From: Arthrobacter oryzae
Lineage (GTDB): Bacteria > Actinomycetota > Actinomycetes > Actinomycetales > Micrococcaceae
Assembly: GCF_030718995.1 (NCBI RefSeq)
Contig: NZ_CP132204.1
Span: 3,472,001 to 3,536,000, forward strand
Direction of reading: 5' to 3'
Length of the DNA: 64,000 nt
Of the stretch, positions 7,650 to 17,100 are shown in pieces (position 1 is the first letter of the stretch; each line of letters begins with the position of its first letter). The notes beneath the pieces are model-generated. The model was not told the DNA's origin. It ran no database searches and saw only the letters and a program-made list of their open reading frames with translations. Position numbers and translations under genes: made by a program.

Positions 7650-9758
7650 GTGGCACCAAGTTCTGATTACACTGCCCGGCACCTGTCTGTACTGGAAGGC
7701 CTCGAGGCCGTCCGCAAGCGCCCGGGCATGTACATCGGTTCCACCGACTCCCGCGGCCTGATGCACTGCCTCTGGGAGATCATCGACAACTCAGTCGACG
7801 AGGCCCTGGCGGGCTTTGGCCACGATATCCAGATCATCCTGCATGCGGACAACTCTGTGGAGATCCACGACGACGGACGCGGCATCCCCATCGATGTTGA
7901 ACCCAAGACCGGACTGACCGGCGTCGAGGTCGTCTTCACCAAACTGCACGCGGGCGGAAAGTTCGGCGGCGGCTCCTATACAGCGTCCGGCGGCCTGCAC
8001 GGCGTGGGTGCGTCCGTGGTCAACGCGTTGTCCTCCCGGCTGGACGTGGAAGTGGACCGCGGCGGCAAGACCTACAGGATGTCCTTCCGGCGGGGCGAAC
8101 CAGGACGGTTCAAGGATCCGGGGACCAAGCCTGATCCGGCGGCGCCATTCGAACCGTTCGTCAATGACTCGGTCCTGGACGTTGTGGGCAAGGCCAAGCG
8201 CGGCGTGACCGGCACCCGGATCCGGTACTGGGCTGACCGCCAGATCTTCACTCCGGACGCCAAGTTCTCCTACGAGGAACTGGCCGCCCGTGCCCGGCAG
8301 ACGTCCTTCCTGATTCCGGGCCTCAAGCTGACCGTCCGCGACCAGCGCCGGCTCCCCGGCACTCCCGGCGAATTGGCGGGCCACGAGGAAGTTTTCCACC
8401 ACGACGGCGGCATCTCCGAGTTTGTGGACTTCCTCGCCGCAGATCCTGCTGTCACGGACACCTGGCGGCTGCACGGCTCGGGCAAATTCAAGGAAACCGT
8501 ACCGGTCCTGGACGAGCGCGGCCACAGCCAGCTGGCCGAGGTGGAACGCGACTGTGAAGTGGACGTGGCCCTCCGCTGGGGAATCGGCTACGACAGCACA
8601 GTGCGCAGCTTCGTCAACATCATCTCCACCCCCAAGGGCGGGACCCACCAGTCCGGGTTCGAGCAGGCACTGGTCAAAACCTTCCGCAAAGCCGTGGAAA
8701 CGAATGCCCGCAAGCTCAAGGCCGGCAACGACAAGATCGAAAAGGACGACATCTTCGCGGGGCTGACCGCGGTGCTGACCGTGCGGCTGGCGGAGCCGCA
8801 GTTCGAGGGCCAGACCAAGGAGATCCTGGGCACGTCCGCCGTCCGGGCCATTGTGGCCCGCGTGGTGGAAAAGGAAATCAACGCGAAGCTGACCTCTGCG
8901 AACCGCAATGACAAAGCGCAGTCCGCGCTGCTCCTTGAAAAAATCGTCAGCGAGATGAAGTCCCGCATTTCGGCGCGGGTCCACAAGGAGACGCAGCGCC
9001 GGAAGAACGCGCTGGAAACATCGTCGATGCCCACCAAACTTGCGGATTGCCGCACCGACGACGTGGGCCGCTCGGAACTGTTCATCGTGGAGGGCGACTC
9101 CGCGCTGGGTACTGCGAAGCTGGCACGCTCCTCGGACTTCCAGGCGCTGCTGCCGATCCGTGGCAAGATCCTGAACGTCCAGAAAGCCTCGGTGGGTGAC
9201 ATGCTCTCCAACGCCGAGTGCGCAGCACTCATCCAGGTGGTGGGCGCAGGGTCCGGGCGGAGCTTCGATATCGCCGCCGCCCGCTACGGAAAAGTGATCC
9301 TCATGACCGACGCCGACGTGGACGGCGCCCACATCCGCACCCTGCTGCTCACGCTCTTCTTCCGCTACATGCGGCCAATGATCGATGAGGGCCGGGTGTT
9401 CGCCGCGGTGCCCCCGCTGCACCGCGTGGAGGTGATCAACGCCGGGCAGAAGGCCAACGAGATGATCTACACCTACTCCGAGGCTGAACTCCATGTCCTG
9501 CTGGCCCGGCTGGCCAAGGAAGGCAAGCGCTACAAAGAGCCCATCCAGCGCTACAAGGGGCTCGGGGAGATGGACGCCGAACAGCTGGCGGAGACCACGA
9601 TGGACCCCCGCCACCGGACGCTGCGGAAGGTGGGGATCGAAAACGCCAAGCAGGCCGAGGAAACGTTTGACCTGCTGATGGGCTCCGACGTCGCGCCGCG
9701 CAAGGACTTCATCATTGCCGGAGCTGCGAGCCTGGACAGGGAACGGATCGACGCCTGA
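7650..9758 (+). CDS. parE: DNA topoisomerase IV subunit B (GyrB paralogue)
   Basis: ATPase subunit of a type IIA topoisomerase, 702 residues. GHKL ATPase motifs occur in order: WEIIDNSVDEALAG, DDGRGIPID, and GGLHGVGASVVNALS (about residues 112-126). The transducer domain follows, then the TOPRIM motifs VEGDSALGTAKLAR and MTDADVDGAHIRTLLLTLFFR, and the C-terminal GEMDAEQLAETTMDP. The GTG at 7650 is preceded by AAGGAG (7634-7639). Its partner parC is 10 kb away on the other strand. I call it topoisomerase IV rather than gyrase because of the sigA neighbourhood and the separate parC; gyrA/gyrB normally sit together near dnaA. Confidence 0.92.
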   Translation: MAPSSDYTARHLSVLEGLEAVRKRPGMYIGSTDSRGLMHCLWEIIDNSVDEALAGFGHDIQIILHADNSVEIHDDGRGIPIDVEPKTGLTGVEVVFTKLHAGGKFGGGSYTASGGLHGVGASVVNALSSRLDVEVDRGGKTYRMSFRRGEPGRFKDPGTKPDPAAPFEPFVNDSVLDVVGKAKRGVTGTRIRYWADRQIFTPDAKFSYEELAARARQTSFLIPGLKLTVRDQRRLPGTPGELAGHEEVFHHDGGISEFVDFLAADPAVTDTWRLHGSGKFKETVPVLDERGHSQLAEVERDCEVDVALRWGIGYDSTVRSFVNIISTPKGGTHQSGFEQALVKTFRKAVETNARKLKAGNDKIEKDDIFAGLTAVLTVRLAEPQFEGQTKEILGTSAVRAIVARVVEKEINAKLTSANRNDKAQSALLLEKIVSEMKSRISARVHKETQRRKNALETSSMPTKLADCRTDDVGRSELFIVEGDSALGTAKLARSSDFQALLPIRGKILNVQKASVGDMLSNAECAALIQVVGAGSGRSFDIAAARYGKVILMTDADVDGAHIRTLLLTLFFRYMRPMIDEGRVFAAVPPLHRVEVINAGQKANEMIYTYSEAELHVLLARLAKEGKRYKEPIQRYKGLGEMDAEQLAETTMDPRHRTLRKVGIENAKQAEETFDLLMGSDVAPRKDFIIAGAASLDRERIDA

Positions 9759-9795
9759 TCCCTCGTGTCGCCGGATACTGACGGGCCGGGCTCAG

Positions 9796-10800
9796 CTACC
9801 CGAGCAGTCCGGGGACAATCAGCAGGGCTGTGGGAACCGCCAGCAGCAGCAGGCAGGCCGCCAGGACCAGCGCCCTCAGCGGTGCCGGCAGCGGCTCCTT
9901 GGGGGACAACAGCCGGCTGACCCGGGACGCCGTGGTCCGGGCCGAACCGGCGCCGCCGGACGCGCCCTGGAGGCCGCCGTCGACAATTCCGTCCGCTGCT
10001 GACGGCATTCCGGCGTCGTTGAAGTCCAAGCGGCTGCCGGGGGCGCCGGCCGGCCCGCTGGCAACGATGGCGATGGCTTTGATCAGCGTGGCTTTGCTTT
10101 CCGTCTTCAAAGCGACGTCGTCTGCAAGCATTTCGATCAGGGAGCTCACGGCTTCCTGCGCGAGGCGGGTGGTGGGAAGCCATGGGAGGGCCTGGCGCCA
10201 GGCCGCGAAAGCCCACAGGAGGAGGTGGTGGCGCTGGCTCAGGTGGGCGTTTTCGTGAATGAGGACCGCCCGCAGTTCCGCAGGCTCCAAGGCGGCCATC
10301 AGGCCGTCGCTCAGGACCGTGACCGACCGGGCGCCGCCGGGAAGGCAGTAGGCCACGGGGGAATCGTGGCTGATGACCACGGTTCCCGGGCCGTCGGTGG
10401 AGGGGGACGCCAGGAGGGCCAGGAGTTCGCGGTGGCGCCGGCGCTGCCGTTCGATCCGGTAGTAGGTCAGCAGCAGCGTAAAGACGAGGTGGGCCGTCAG
10501 CAGGGCTGCCGCCGACAGGGCGAACAGATGCCAGAAGCCCAGCGCAGTAGTGGGTGCGTTGAAGAGGACCATGCCGGCCAGTCCCCGCAGGCCGGCCAGG
10601 AGGTTGTCACCGATCGGCTCGAGGCCGTAGACCAGCATGGCGCCAATCATGGACAGGCCGCCGGCGAGGGCGATTGCCTGCCAGAGCAGCATGGCGGTGA
10701 ATGGTGACCGGGCCGGCCATTGCGCGCGCGAGAGAAGGATAGGCACCGGCCACGCCAGGACTATCGCCAGGACCGCCAGCAAATATGAGGTCCAGAACAT
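9796..10800 (-). CDS. M56 family membrane metallopeptidase (BlaR1/MecR1-like)
   Basis: Membrane zinc protease of 334 residues with four to five hydrophobic helices. The zinc motif is HENAH (residues 182-186) in ELRAVLIHENAHLSQRHH, and the third ligand is probably E223 in SSLIEMLADDVAL. It has the M56 protease core of BlaR1/MecR1 but is far shorter than those roughly 590-residue sensors and lacks their penicillin-binding domain. What it senses is therefore unknown. It starts six bases after the stop of the BlaI-type repressor gene, which is the usual repressor-protease pair. The natural inference is that it inactivates or modulates that repressor by proteolysis. Confidence 0.88.
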   Translation of the reverse strand: MFWTSYLLAVLAIVLAWPVPILLSRAQWPARSPFTAMLLWQAIALAGGLSMIGAMLVYGLEPIGDNLLAGLRGLAGMVLFNAPTTALGFWHLFALSAAALLTAHLVFTLLLTYYRIERQRRRHRELLALLASPSTDGPGTVVISHDSPVAYCLPGGARSVTVLSDGLMAALEPAELRAVLIHENAHLSQRHHLLLWAFAAWRQALPWLPTTRLAQEAVSSLIEMLADDVALKTESKATLIKAIAIVASGPAGAPGSRLDFNDAGMPSAADGIVDGGLQGASGGAGSARTTASRVSRLLSPKEPLPAPLRALVLAACLLLLAVPTALLIVPGLLG

Positions 10801-10806
10801 GCGCTG

Positions 10807-11193
10807 CTAGATGTGGCCAAGCAGTTTGCGCAGTGTTTCGGCTTCACTTTCGGTGACGGAACCAATGAACCGGGCGAGCACGGCTTCACGGTCCGGCGCC
10901 GAGCCCAGAACCTCGTGCATGAGTTCCGCGGTGTGGTCCGCCCGGCTGGACACGGCCTGGTATCGGTGGGGGCGGGTGCCGCGTTCGCGTTCCACAAGCC
11001 CCTTCTTCTCCAGACGGGAGAGCACGGTCAGGACGGTGGTCACGGCGAGATCCTTGCCCTCATGGCCGGCGGTGCCGCCCTGGGCCTGGGTGCTCTGCGC
11101 CAGCAGGTCCCTCAGGGTGTTGGCGGTGGCCGCTTCCTGGCCTGCCCAGAGCAGATCCATCACTGCCCGTTCCAGTTCACCAAGACTTGCCAT
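10807..11193 (-). CDS. BlaI/MecI/CopY family transcriptional repressor
   Basis: Winged-helix repressor of 128 residues. The N-terminal DNA-binding half has MASLGELERAVMDLLW and the recognition region LAVTTVLTVLSRLEKKGLVERE, followed by the wing (RPHRYQAV). The C-terminal half (ELMHEVLGSAPDREAVLARFIGSVTESEAETLRKLL) is the helical dimerisation region. I chose ATG at 11193 because AGAAGG lies nine bases upstream; the ATG at 11202 would touch the ribosome-binding site. It is divergent from cydA and followed by the M56 protease. Three TTCTAC-N5-GTAGAA dyads in the shared upstream region are its probable operators. Confidence 0.9.
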   Translation of the reverse strand: MASLGELERAVMDLLWAGQEAATANTLRDLLAQSTQAQGGTAGHEGKDLAVTTVLTVLSRLEKKGLVERERGTRPHRYQAVSSRADHTAELMHEVLGSAPDREAVLARFIGSVTESEAETLRKLLGHI

Positions 11194-11297
11194 TCCGTAC
11201 ATCCTTCTTAAAGGTCCGATCCGCGGGGCCGGAGCGGCCGACGCGGAACGTGGTTGCGAATACTTAGGTTCTAAATTTACCTCTTTTTGGATTTTCT

Positions 11298-11314
11298 TTC
11301 TACATGAGGTAGAA
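11298..11314. promoter_or_regulatory. Dyad operator 1 (TTCTAC-N5-GTAGAA), blaI-proximal
   Basis: Perfect 6-5-6 inverted repeat with central ATGAG. It lies 104 bases upstream of the repressor start, so it is placed to control the repressor-protease transcript. Confidence 0.7.
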
Positions 11315-11386
11315 CAATCGGCGCGTCGCGCCCTTGCCACCGGCTCAGGCCGGTGGAACTGTTGGTTACACTGCATGCCGAAAGTG

Positions 11387-11403
11387 TTCTACACTCTGTA
11401 GAA
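11387..11403. promoter_or_regulatory. Dyad operator 2 (TTCTAC-N5-GTAGAA), cydA-proximal
   Basis: Perfect 6-5-6 inverted repeat with central ACTCT. It covers a possible -10 (TACACT, 11390-11395) that has TTACAC 18 bases upstream, so binding here would block cyd transcription. Confidence 0.7.
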
Positions 11404-11410
11404 GTTAGTT

Positions 11411-11427
11411 TTCTACGAAGCGTAGAA
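11411..11427. promoter_or_regulatory. Dyad operator 3 (TTCTAC-N5-GTAGAA), cydA-proximal
   Basis: Perfect 6-5-6 inverted repeat with central GAAGC. Its centre is 24 bases from that of dyad 2, and it ends 41 bases before the cydA start. Confidence 0.7.
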
Positions 11428-11468
11428 GACTTGGACTGATGAAAGCCTAGCCAAAAGTAGGGACTGCC

Positions 11469-13067
11469 TTGGACGCTTTGGAAATCGCACGCTGGCAATT
11501 CGGAATCACCACCGTGTACCACTTCATGATGGTCCCGCTGACCATCGGTCTGGGCCTCGTCGTGGCAGTCATCCAGACGGTCTGGTACCGCACCGGCAAG
11601 CCGGAATACCTGCGCATGACCAAGTTCTGGGGGAAGCTGTTCCTCATCAACTTCATCATGGGCGTGGCCACGGGCATCGTGCAGGAGTTCCAGTTCGGGA
11701 TGGCGTGGAGCGAATACAGCCGTTTTGTCGGCGATGTGTTCGGGGCGCCGCTGGCACTGGAGGCGCTCCTGGCCTTCTTCGTCGAGTCAACCTTCCTGGG
11801 CTTGTGGATCTTCGGCTGGAAGCAGCTCAAGCGCGGCGTCCACCTGGCCTGCCTCTGGATCGCCGTCATCGGGTCCGTCTTCTCCGCCTACTTCATCATC
11901 GTGGCCAACAGCTGGATGCAGCATCCGGTGGGCGTGGAGATGATCGACGGCCGCCCGGTGATGACCGATGCATGGGCCGTCTTCACGAACAACACCGCCC
12001 TGGTCGCGGTTCCCCACACCCTCTTCGGCGCGCTGGCCGTGGCAGGCGGCTTCCTGCTAGGCATCGCCTGGTACCACCTGTGGCGCCGACGCCATGACGG
12101 CATCGACACCGTGGGCCCCGACGGCAAGGTCATCCCGGGCGAAGCGGACATCCCCGGCCGGGACAAGGCCGACTACAAGGTCTGGATCCGCTCGCTGCGG
12201 ATCGGCGCCGTCGTCGCCATGATTTCCTTCGCCGGAACCGCGCTCACCGGCGACCTCCAGGGCAAGCTCATGTTCGAACAGCAGCCCATGAAGATGGCCG
12301 CCGCCGAGGCCGCCTGCCACGACGGCACCGGCTTCTCCATCCTCAGCGTCGGCAACCTCGGTTCCAAGAACTGCGACGAAATCGTGGCGCTCATCGAAGT
12401 GCCCGGGATCCTGTCCTTCCTCGCCAAGGGTGACTTCACCACGGAAGTGCGGGGTGTCAACAGCCTGCTGGACCAGTACAAGGCCGACTACGGAACCAAC
12501 CTCCCGGACAACCCCATCTACGGAGACCGCGCCGGGCAGGAAATAGAGTATGTCCCGGTCATGGAAGTGACCTACTGGGGCTTCCGGATGATGATCGGCT
12601 TCGGCGGCCTGGCAGCCCTCGCAGCACTCGTGGCCCTCTGGCTGACCCGCAAGGGCACCGTTCCGGCGTCCCGCGGCCTGATGCAGCTCGCCGTCGTCGG
12701 CATCATGGCCCCGTTCGGCGCAAACGCCGCCGGCTGGATCTTCACCGAGATGGGCCGCCAGCCGTTCGTTGTGGCTCCCAACCCGGATCCCAGCGGCATC
12801 GACCAGGTCTTCATGTTCACCGCGGCCGCGGTGTCACCCGGTGTTTCCGCCGGAGAACTGCTGACCTCCCTCGTGGTCCTGACGGCCGTGTACGCCGTGC
12901 TGCTGGTGGTGGAGGTGAAGCTGCTGGTGAAGTACATCCGCGGCGGTGTGGTGTCCGCCATGCCCGAGCTCGCCCATGCCCCGGTCGATGAGAACGAGGA
13001 TGCCACGCCTGGTCCCGGCACCGGCAAGCCCGGCGGCTCCGACGACGTCCTGGCATTCGCCTACTAA
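11469..13067 (+). CDS. cydA: Cytochrome bd ubiquinol/menaquinol oxidase subunit I
   Basis: Haem-bearing subunit of the high-affinity terminal oxidase in the cytoplasmic membrane; it oxidises quinol and reduces oxygen to water without pumping protons. The 532 residues match the family. LEIARWQFGITTVYHFMMVPLTIG at the N-terminus holds the conserved haem-ligand histidine (H18). GMAWSEYSRFVGDVFGAPLALEAL and GWIFTEMGRQPFVV (the GRQPW-type motif) are also clear. The start is TTG at 11469, with AGGGA five bases upstream; homology begins exactly there (MDALEIARWQF). First gene of cydA-cydB-cydDC, facing a BlaI-type repressor across a region with three dyad operators. Confidence 0.95.
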   Translation: MDALEIARWQFGITTVYHFMMVPLTIGLGLVVAVIQTVWYRTGKPEYLRMTKFWGKLFLINFIMGVATGIVQEFQFGMAWSEYSRFVGDVFGAPLALEALLAFFVESTFLGLWIFGWKQLKRGVHLACLWIAVIGSVFSAYFIIVANSWMQHPVGVEMIDGRPVMTDAWAVFTNNTALVAVPHTLFGALAVAGGFLLGIAWYHLWRRRHDGIDTVGPDGKVIPGEADIPGRDKADYKVWIRSLRIGAVVAMISFAGTALTGDLQGKLMFEQQPMKMAAAEAACHDGTGFSILSVGNLGSKNCDEIVALIEVPGILSFLAKGDFTTEVRGVNSLLDQYKADYGTNLPDNPIYGDRAGQEIEYVPVMEVTYWGFRMMIGFGGLAALAALVALWLTRKGTVPASRGLMQLAVVGIMAPFGANAAGWIFTEMGRQPFVVAPNPDPSGIDQVFMFTAAAVSPGVSAGELLTSLVVLTAVYAVLLVVEVKLLVKYIRGGVVSAMPELAHAPVDENEDATPGPGTGKPGGSDDVLAFAY

Positions 13068-13086
13068 GCGCAGAGGAAATTCGACA

Positions 13087-14136
13087 ATGGAACTGCTGCC
13101 CACCATCTGGTTCATCGCCATCGCGGTGCTGTGGACGGGATACCTCTTTCTCGAAGGATTCGACCTTGGCGTCGGCATGCTGATGAAACTCTTCGCCCGC
13201 AACAACACCGAACGCCGGGTCCTGCTCAACACGATCGGGCCTGTCTGGGACGGCAATGAGGTCTGGCTGCTGACCGCCGGCGGCGCCACGTTTGCAGCCT
13301 TCCCGCTCTGGTACGCCTCGCTGTTCTCCGCCCTGTACCTTCCCTTGCTGCTGGTCCTCGTGGCGCTGATCTTCCGTGCCGTGGCCTTCGAATACCGCGG
13401 AAAGGTGGACACTGACCGCTGGCGCGCGCTGTGGGACTGGGCCATTGCGGCAGGATCCCTCGTGGCCGCCTTCGGCGTCGGCGCGGCGCTGGCCCTGACC
13501 ACCACCGGGCTTCCGCTCAACGCCAACGGTGACCGCGAGGGCGGACCCTTCGCCTGGTTCAGCGGCTACGCCGTCCTGGGCGGCCTCGCCGTCGTATGCT
13601 TCTCGCTGCTGCACGCGCTGGCGTTCCTGGCACTGAAGACCGACGGCGACGTCCGGCACCGGGCCCGTAACTGGTTTGTCCGGCTCCTTCCGGTGCTGCT
13701 GCTCCCCATCGCCGGCTGGGCCATCAGCGTCCAGCTCCTCAGCGGTGAGGCCTGGACGGTCGCCGCGGTTGCCGCGGCCGTCGTGGCAGCGGTGTTCGCC
13801 TGGCAGTTCGGCCGGAACGGCCTGGAAGGAAAGGCGTTCCTGTCGCTCGGTGTGTTCCTGCTCCTCGGAAGTGCCTCGATCTTCGGTGCGGCCTTCCCGG
13901 TGGTGCTCCCTTCCACCCTCAACGCGGACTTCAACCTAACCATCTCCAACGCCTCATCCTCGGATTACACGCTGGGCCTCATGACCATCGTCGCCTGCGT
14001 GGGGCTGCCGCTGGTGCTGGCTTACCAGGCGTGGACGTACTGGGTGTTCCGTCGGCGGGTCAGCGCCGCGCACATCCCCGAAGCCCATAGTTTCCTGCCC
14101 GCCATCGCCGCCAGGGCGCTGGCGCCCAAAGACTAG
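13087..14136 (+). CDS. cydB: Cytochrome bd oxidase subunit II
   Basis: Membrane partner of CydA, 349 residues with about nine hydrophobic helices. The conserved N-terminus is MELLPTIWFIAIAVLWTGYLFLEGFDLGVGML, and the family stretch TIGPVWDGNEVWLLTAGGATFAAFP follows at about residues 48-72. ATG at 13087 is used because GAGGA stands ten bases upstream; the longer open frame from 12946 overlaps cydA and has no homology. It begins 19 bases after cydA and is followed six bases later by cydDC, so the three genes form one operon. Confidence 0.95.
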   Translation: MELLPTIWFIAIAVLWTGYLFLEGFDLGVGMLMKLFARNNTERRVLLNTIGPVWDGNEVWLLTAGGATFAAFPLWYASLFSALYLPLLLVLVALIFRAVAFEYRGKVDTDRWRALWDWAIAAGSLVAAFGVGAALALTTTGLPLNANGDREGGPFAWFSGYAVLGGLAVVCFSLLHALAFLALKTDGDVRHRARNWFVRLLPVLLLPIAGWAISVQLLSGEAWTVAAVAAAVVAAVFAWQFGRNGLEGKAFLSLGVFLLLGSASIFGAAFPVVLPSTLNADFNLTISNASSSDYTLGLMTIVACVGLPLVLAYQAWTYWVFRRRVSAAHIPEAHSFLPAIAARALAPKD

Positions 14137-14142
14137 GACCAC

Positions 14143-17100
14143 ATGCGACCGCAGTTCCCGGCCGGCCCCGCAAACCGGCTAGCACTCTATTGGCTCGGCC
14201 TCCTCGCCTCCCTGAAGGCATTGTCCCTGGTGCTGATGGCACAGGCGGTGGCATCCATGCTGGCCGGGCTGGTCTCGCACAGTCCGGCCTGGGCCGACCA
14301 GCTGGGCTGGGGGCTGGCCGGTGTTGCGCTCCGGTCCCTCACTGTGTGGGCCCAGGGCGTGGCCTCCCGCCGGGCCGCACTCGGCGTCAAAGAGGAACTG
14401 CGCGCGGCGCTGCTGGCCCGCGCCCTGCGGAACGGTACGCGGGCGGCCGGTCCGTCCGACGGCGGCCTGGCCATTTTGGCCACCCGCGGCCTGGACGCCC
14501 TGGACAGCTACTACACCCAGTTCCTGCCTGCCCTGGTCAACTGCGCCGCCATCCCGCTCCTGCTGGGCGCCCGGATCCTGCTCGCCGACTGGGTCAGCGC
14601 GGTAGTCGTCGTGCTGACCGTGCCGCTGGTGCCGCTGTTCATGGTGCTGATCGGCCGCTACACCGAAGACCGCGTCCGGGCTGCCCAATCAGCGCTCGCA
14701 CGGTTGTCGGGACACATGCTGGAACTGGCCAAAGGGCTGCCTGTGCTGGTGGGACTGGGCCGCGCCACCGCCCAGCGGAAGGCGCTGGAGGACATTTCGG
14801 AGCAGTACCGGTCCAAGACCATGGACACCCTCCGGACGGCCTTCCTCTCCGCCCTCGCCCTGGAACTCATTGCCACGATCTCTGTGGCCGTGGTGGCCGT
14901 GTTCATCGGCGTGCGCCTGGTGCACGGGGACATGGCACTCGAGGCCGGCCTGCTTGCCCTCATCCTGGCGCCTGACTGCTACCTGCCGCTGCGCGAGCTG
15001 GGCACCGCCCACCACGCCAGCGACGACGGCCGTGCCGCGCTGGCCGAGGTCACCGCGGTCATGGACGCCCCCGAAGTCCAGCGGTTGCGGCCGCAGGACG
15101 GCAGCCTGCCGGGCGGGGAAGCGTCCGACGACGGCGCGGACCTTCCGGCGGTGACGGCCAGGAACCTGATGGTGGCGTACGGCGGACGGCTGGCACCCGC
15201 CGTCGGACCGCTCAGCTTCGACGCGCCCGCCGGGCTAATCACCGCCCTCGACGGCGCCAGCGGTGCCGGCAAGAGCACCATCCTTGGTGTCCTGGCGGGG
15301 ATTGTCGGAACGGGCGGCGGAACAACCGTGAGCGGAACCATTGCCGGGTTTTCGCCGTCGGATGTCGCGTGGGTGCCGCAGCATCCGGTCATGCTGGCGA
15401 AGAGCGTGCTGGCCGAGGTGCAGCTCTATCTGGCGGACGGCGCTGCCAACGGCGCAGCGGCCACAGCCACCGCCACTGCTCCAGCTGCCACAGCCACTGC
15501 TGCAGCCGCCGCACAGCGCTGCCTGGAGGCGGCCGGAGCCGGACACCTGGCCGGGAAGCATCCTGCCGAGCTCAGTCCGGGGGAGCTGCGCAGGGTTGCC
15601 CTGGCGCGCGGGCTGGCCCGGATTGAGGCCGGCGCCACGCTGCTGCTGCTGGACGAACCCACCGCCCATCTGGACCGTGAGTCCGCCAACGTGGTCAACG
15701 AATCCATCCTGAAGCTCCGCGGCCGGGCCACCGTCCTGCTGGTGGCCCACGACCGGCTGACCCGGGAACTCGCGGACCATGTGGTTGCCGTGGCGGCCGG
15801 CACCCAGGCGGGGCCGGCGGCGGAACTAGCCGCCGCCCCCACAGCGGCCCGGGCAGCTGCGGCCCTGGCCGCCCCCGCGAAAGCCAGTGCAGACGCAACC
15901 GAAGAAGCCACCGCAGCCGGCACTGCCGCACGCGCGGCGGCCGGCACGCTCGCCGGGGACGCCGCCCGGGACGGCGCAGGGGACGGCGGCCTGGTTCCGG
16001 CTCAAACGGGCGTCAACACGCCCGCCCGGATTTTCAGGCTCCTGCGGCCGGAGCTCGTCAAATTCGGCTCAGCAGGCGTGGTGGGCGTCCTTGCGGCGCT
16101 GTTCGCCGTGGCCCTGGCGGGGCTCTCCGGCTGGCTGATCATCCGGGCCAGCGAGCAGCCGCCCATTCTCTACCTGCTTACCGCCATTGTGGGAGTCCGG
16201 TTCTTCGGCATCGGCCGGGCAGTGCTGCGCTACACCGAGCGGCTCCTGCTGCACGACGCCGTTTTCTCCTCGCTCACCAGGCTGCGCGGCCGGCTGTGGG
16301 ATTCCCTGAGCCGCGGGGCCCTGTCGCTGCGCCGGCTCCTGCAGGGAGGCAATGTCCTGGGAACGGTGATTGACGACGTCGACACGGTCCGTGACCTGCT
16401 GCCCCGGGTGGTCCTCCCGCCCGTCACCGCGGTGGCGGTGGGAACCTGCGCTGTGGCGGCCACTGCGCTTCTGCTGCCCGTGGCACTGCCCGCAGTGATC
16501 GCCGCGGCGGTCGTGTCCCTGGCAGCCGCACCGGCGGCAGCCCTGCTGGCGGACAGGATGTCCGCGCAGGCCGAGCAGCGGCTCCGTTCCGGCGTGCTGC
16601 GTGACGTCGCCGCAGCGCTGGATGCCAGGGCTGAACTGCATGCCAACGGTGTTGCGGGGCCGGTCTTGTCCGCGATCGGTGAGTCCGACAAGGAGGCGAC
16701 AGTTGCCTCGCAGCGGTCCGCGTGGGCGGAAGGCCTGGGCCAGGCGCTGACCGTCCTGGCCTGCGGCGCCGCCGCGCTGGCCACTGCGGTGCTGGCCGGG
16801 CCGCAGGTGATGGACGGATCCGTGGCACCGGCCACGGCCGCCGTCGTGGTGCTGATGCAGCTTGCGCTGGTGGACCCGTACGCCGCCATGACGACGGCGG
16901 TGCGCCAGTACCCGGCGCTCCGACTGGTCCTTGACCGGATCAGCGAGGCCGGTGTGCTGGACGCCTCCGACGCGCAGGATGACGGCATTGCGGGCCCCCG
17001 CGCCGGAGACACTCGCGGACGGCAGGGCGGCGGGCTGGAGCCCGTCGCACCCCGCGCCGGCGCGCTCGCCGGCCTGGAGCTTGACGCGCTGTCCGCAGCC

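Noticed and set aside
7791..9614. 607-codon minus-strand frame opposite parE
   Set aside because: parE on the plus strand is complete with every motif. The opposite frame has no domain and has the His/Gly/Val bias of an antisense frame.
11261..11279. Fourth repressor site near AGGTTCTAAATTTACCT
   Set aside because: Only one half resembles TTCTAC; the other half lacks GTAGAA.
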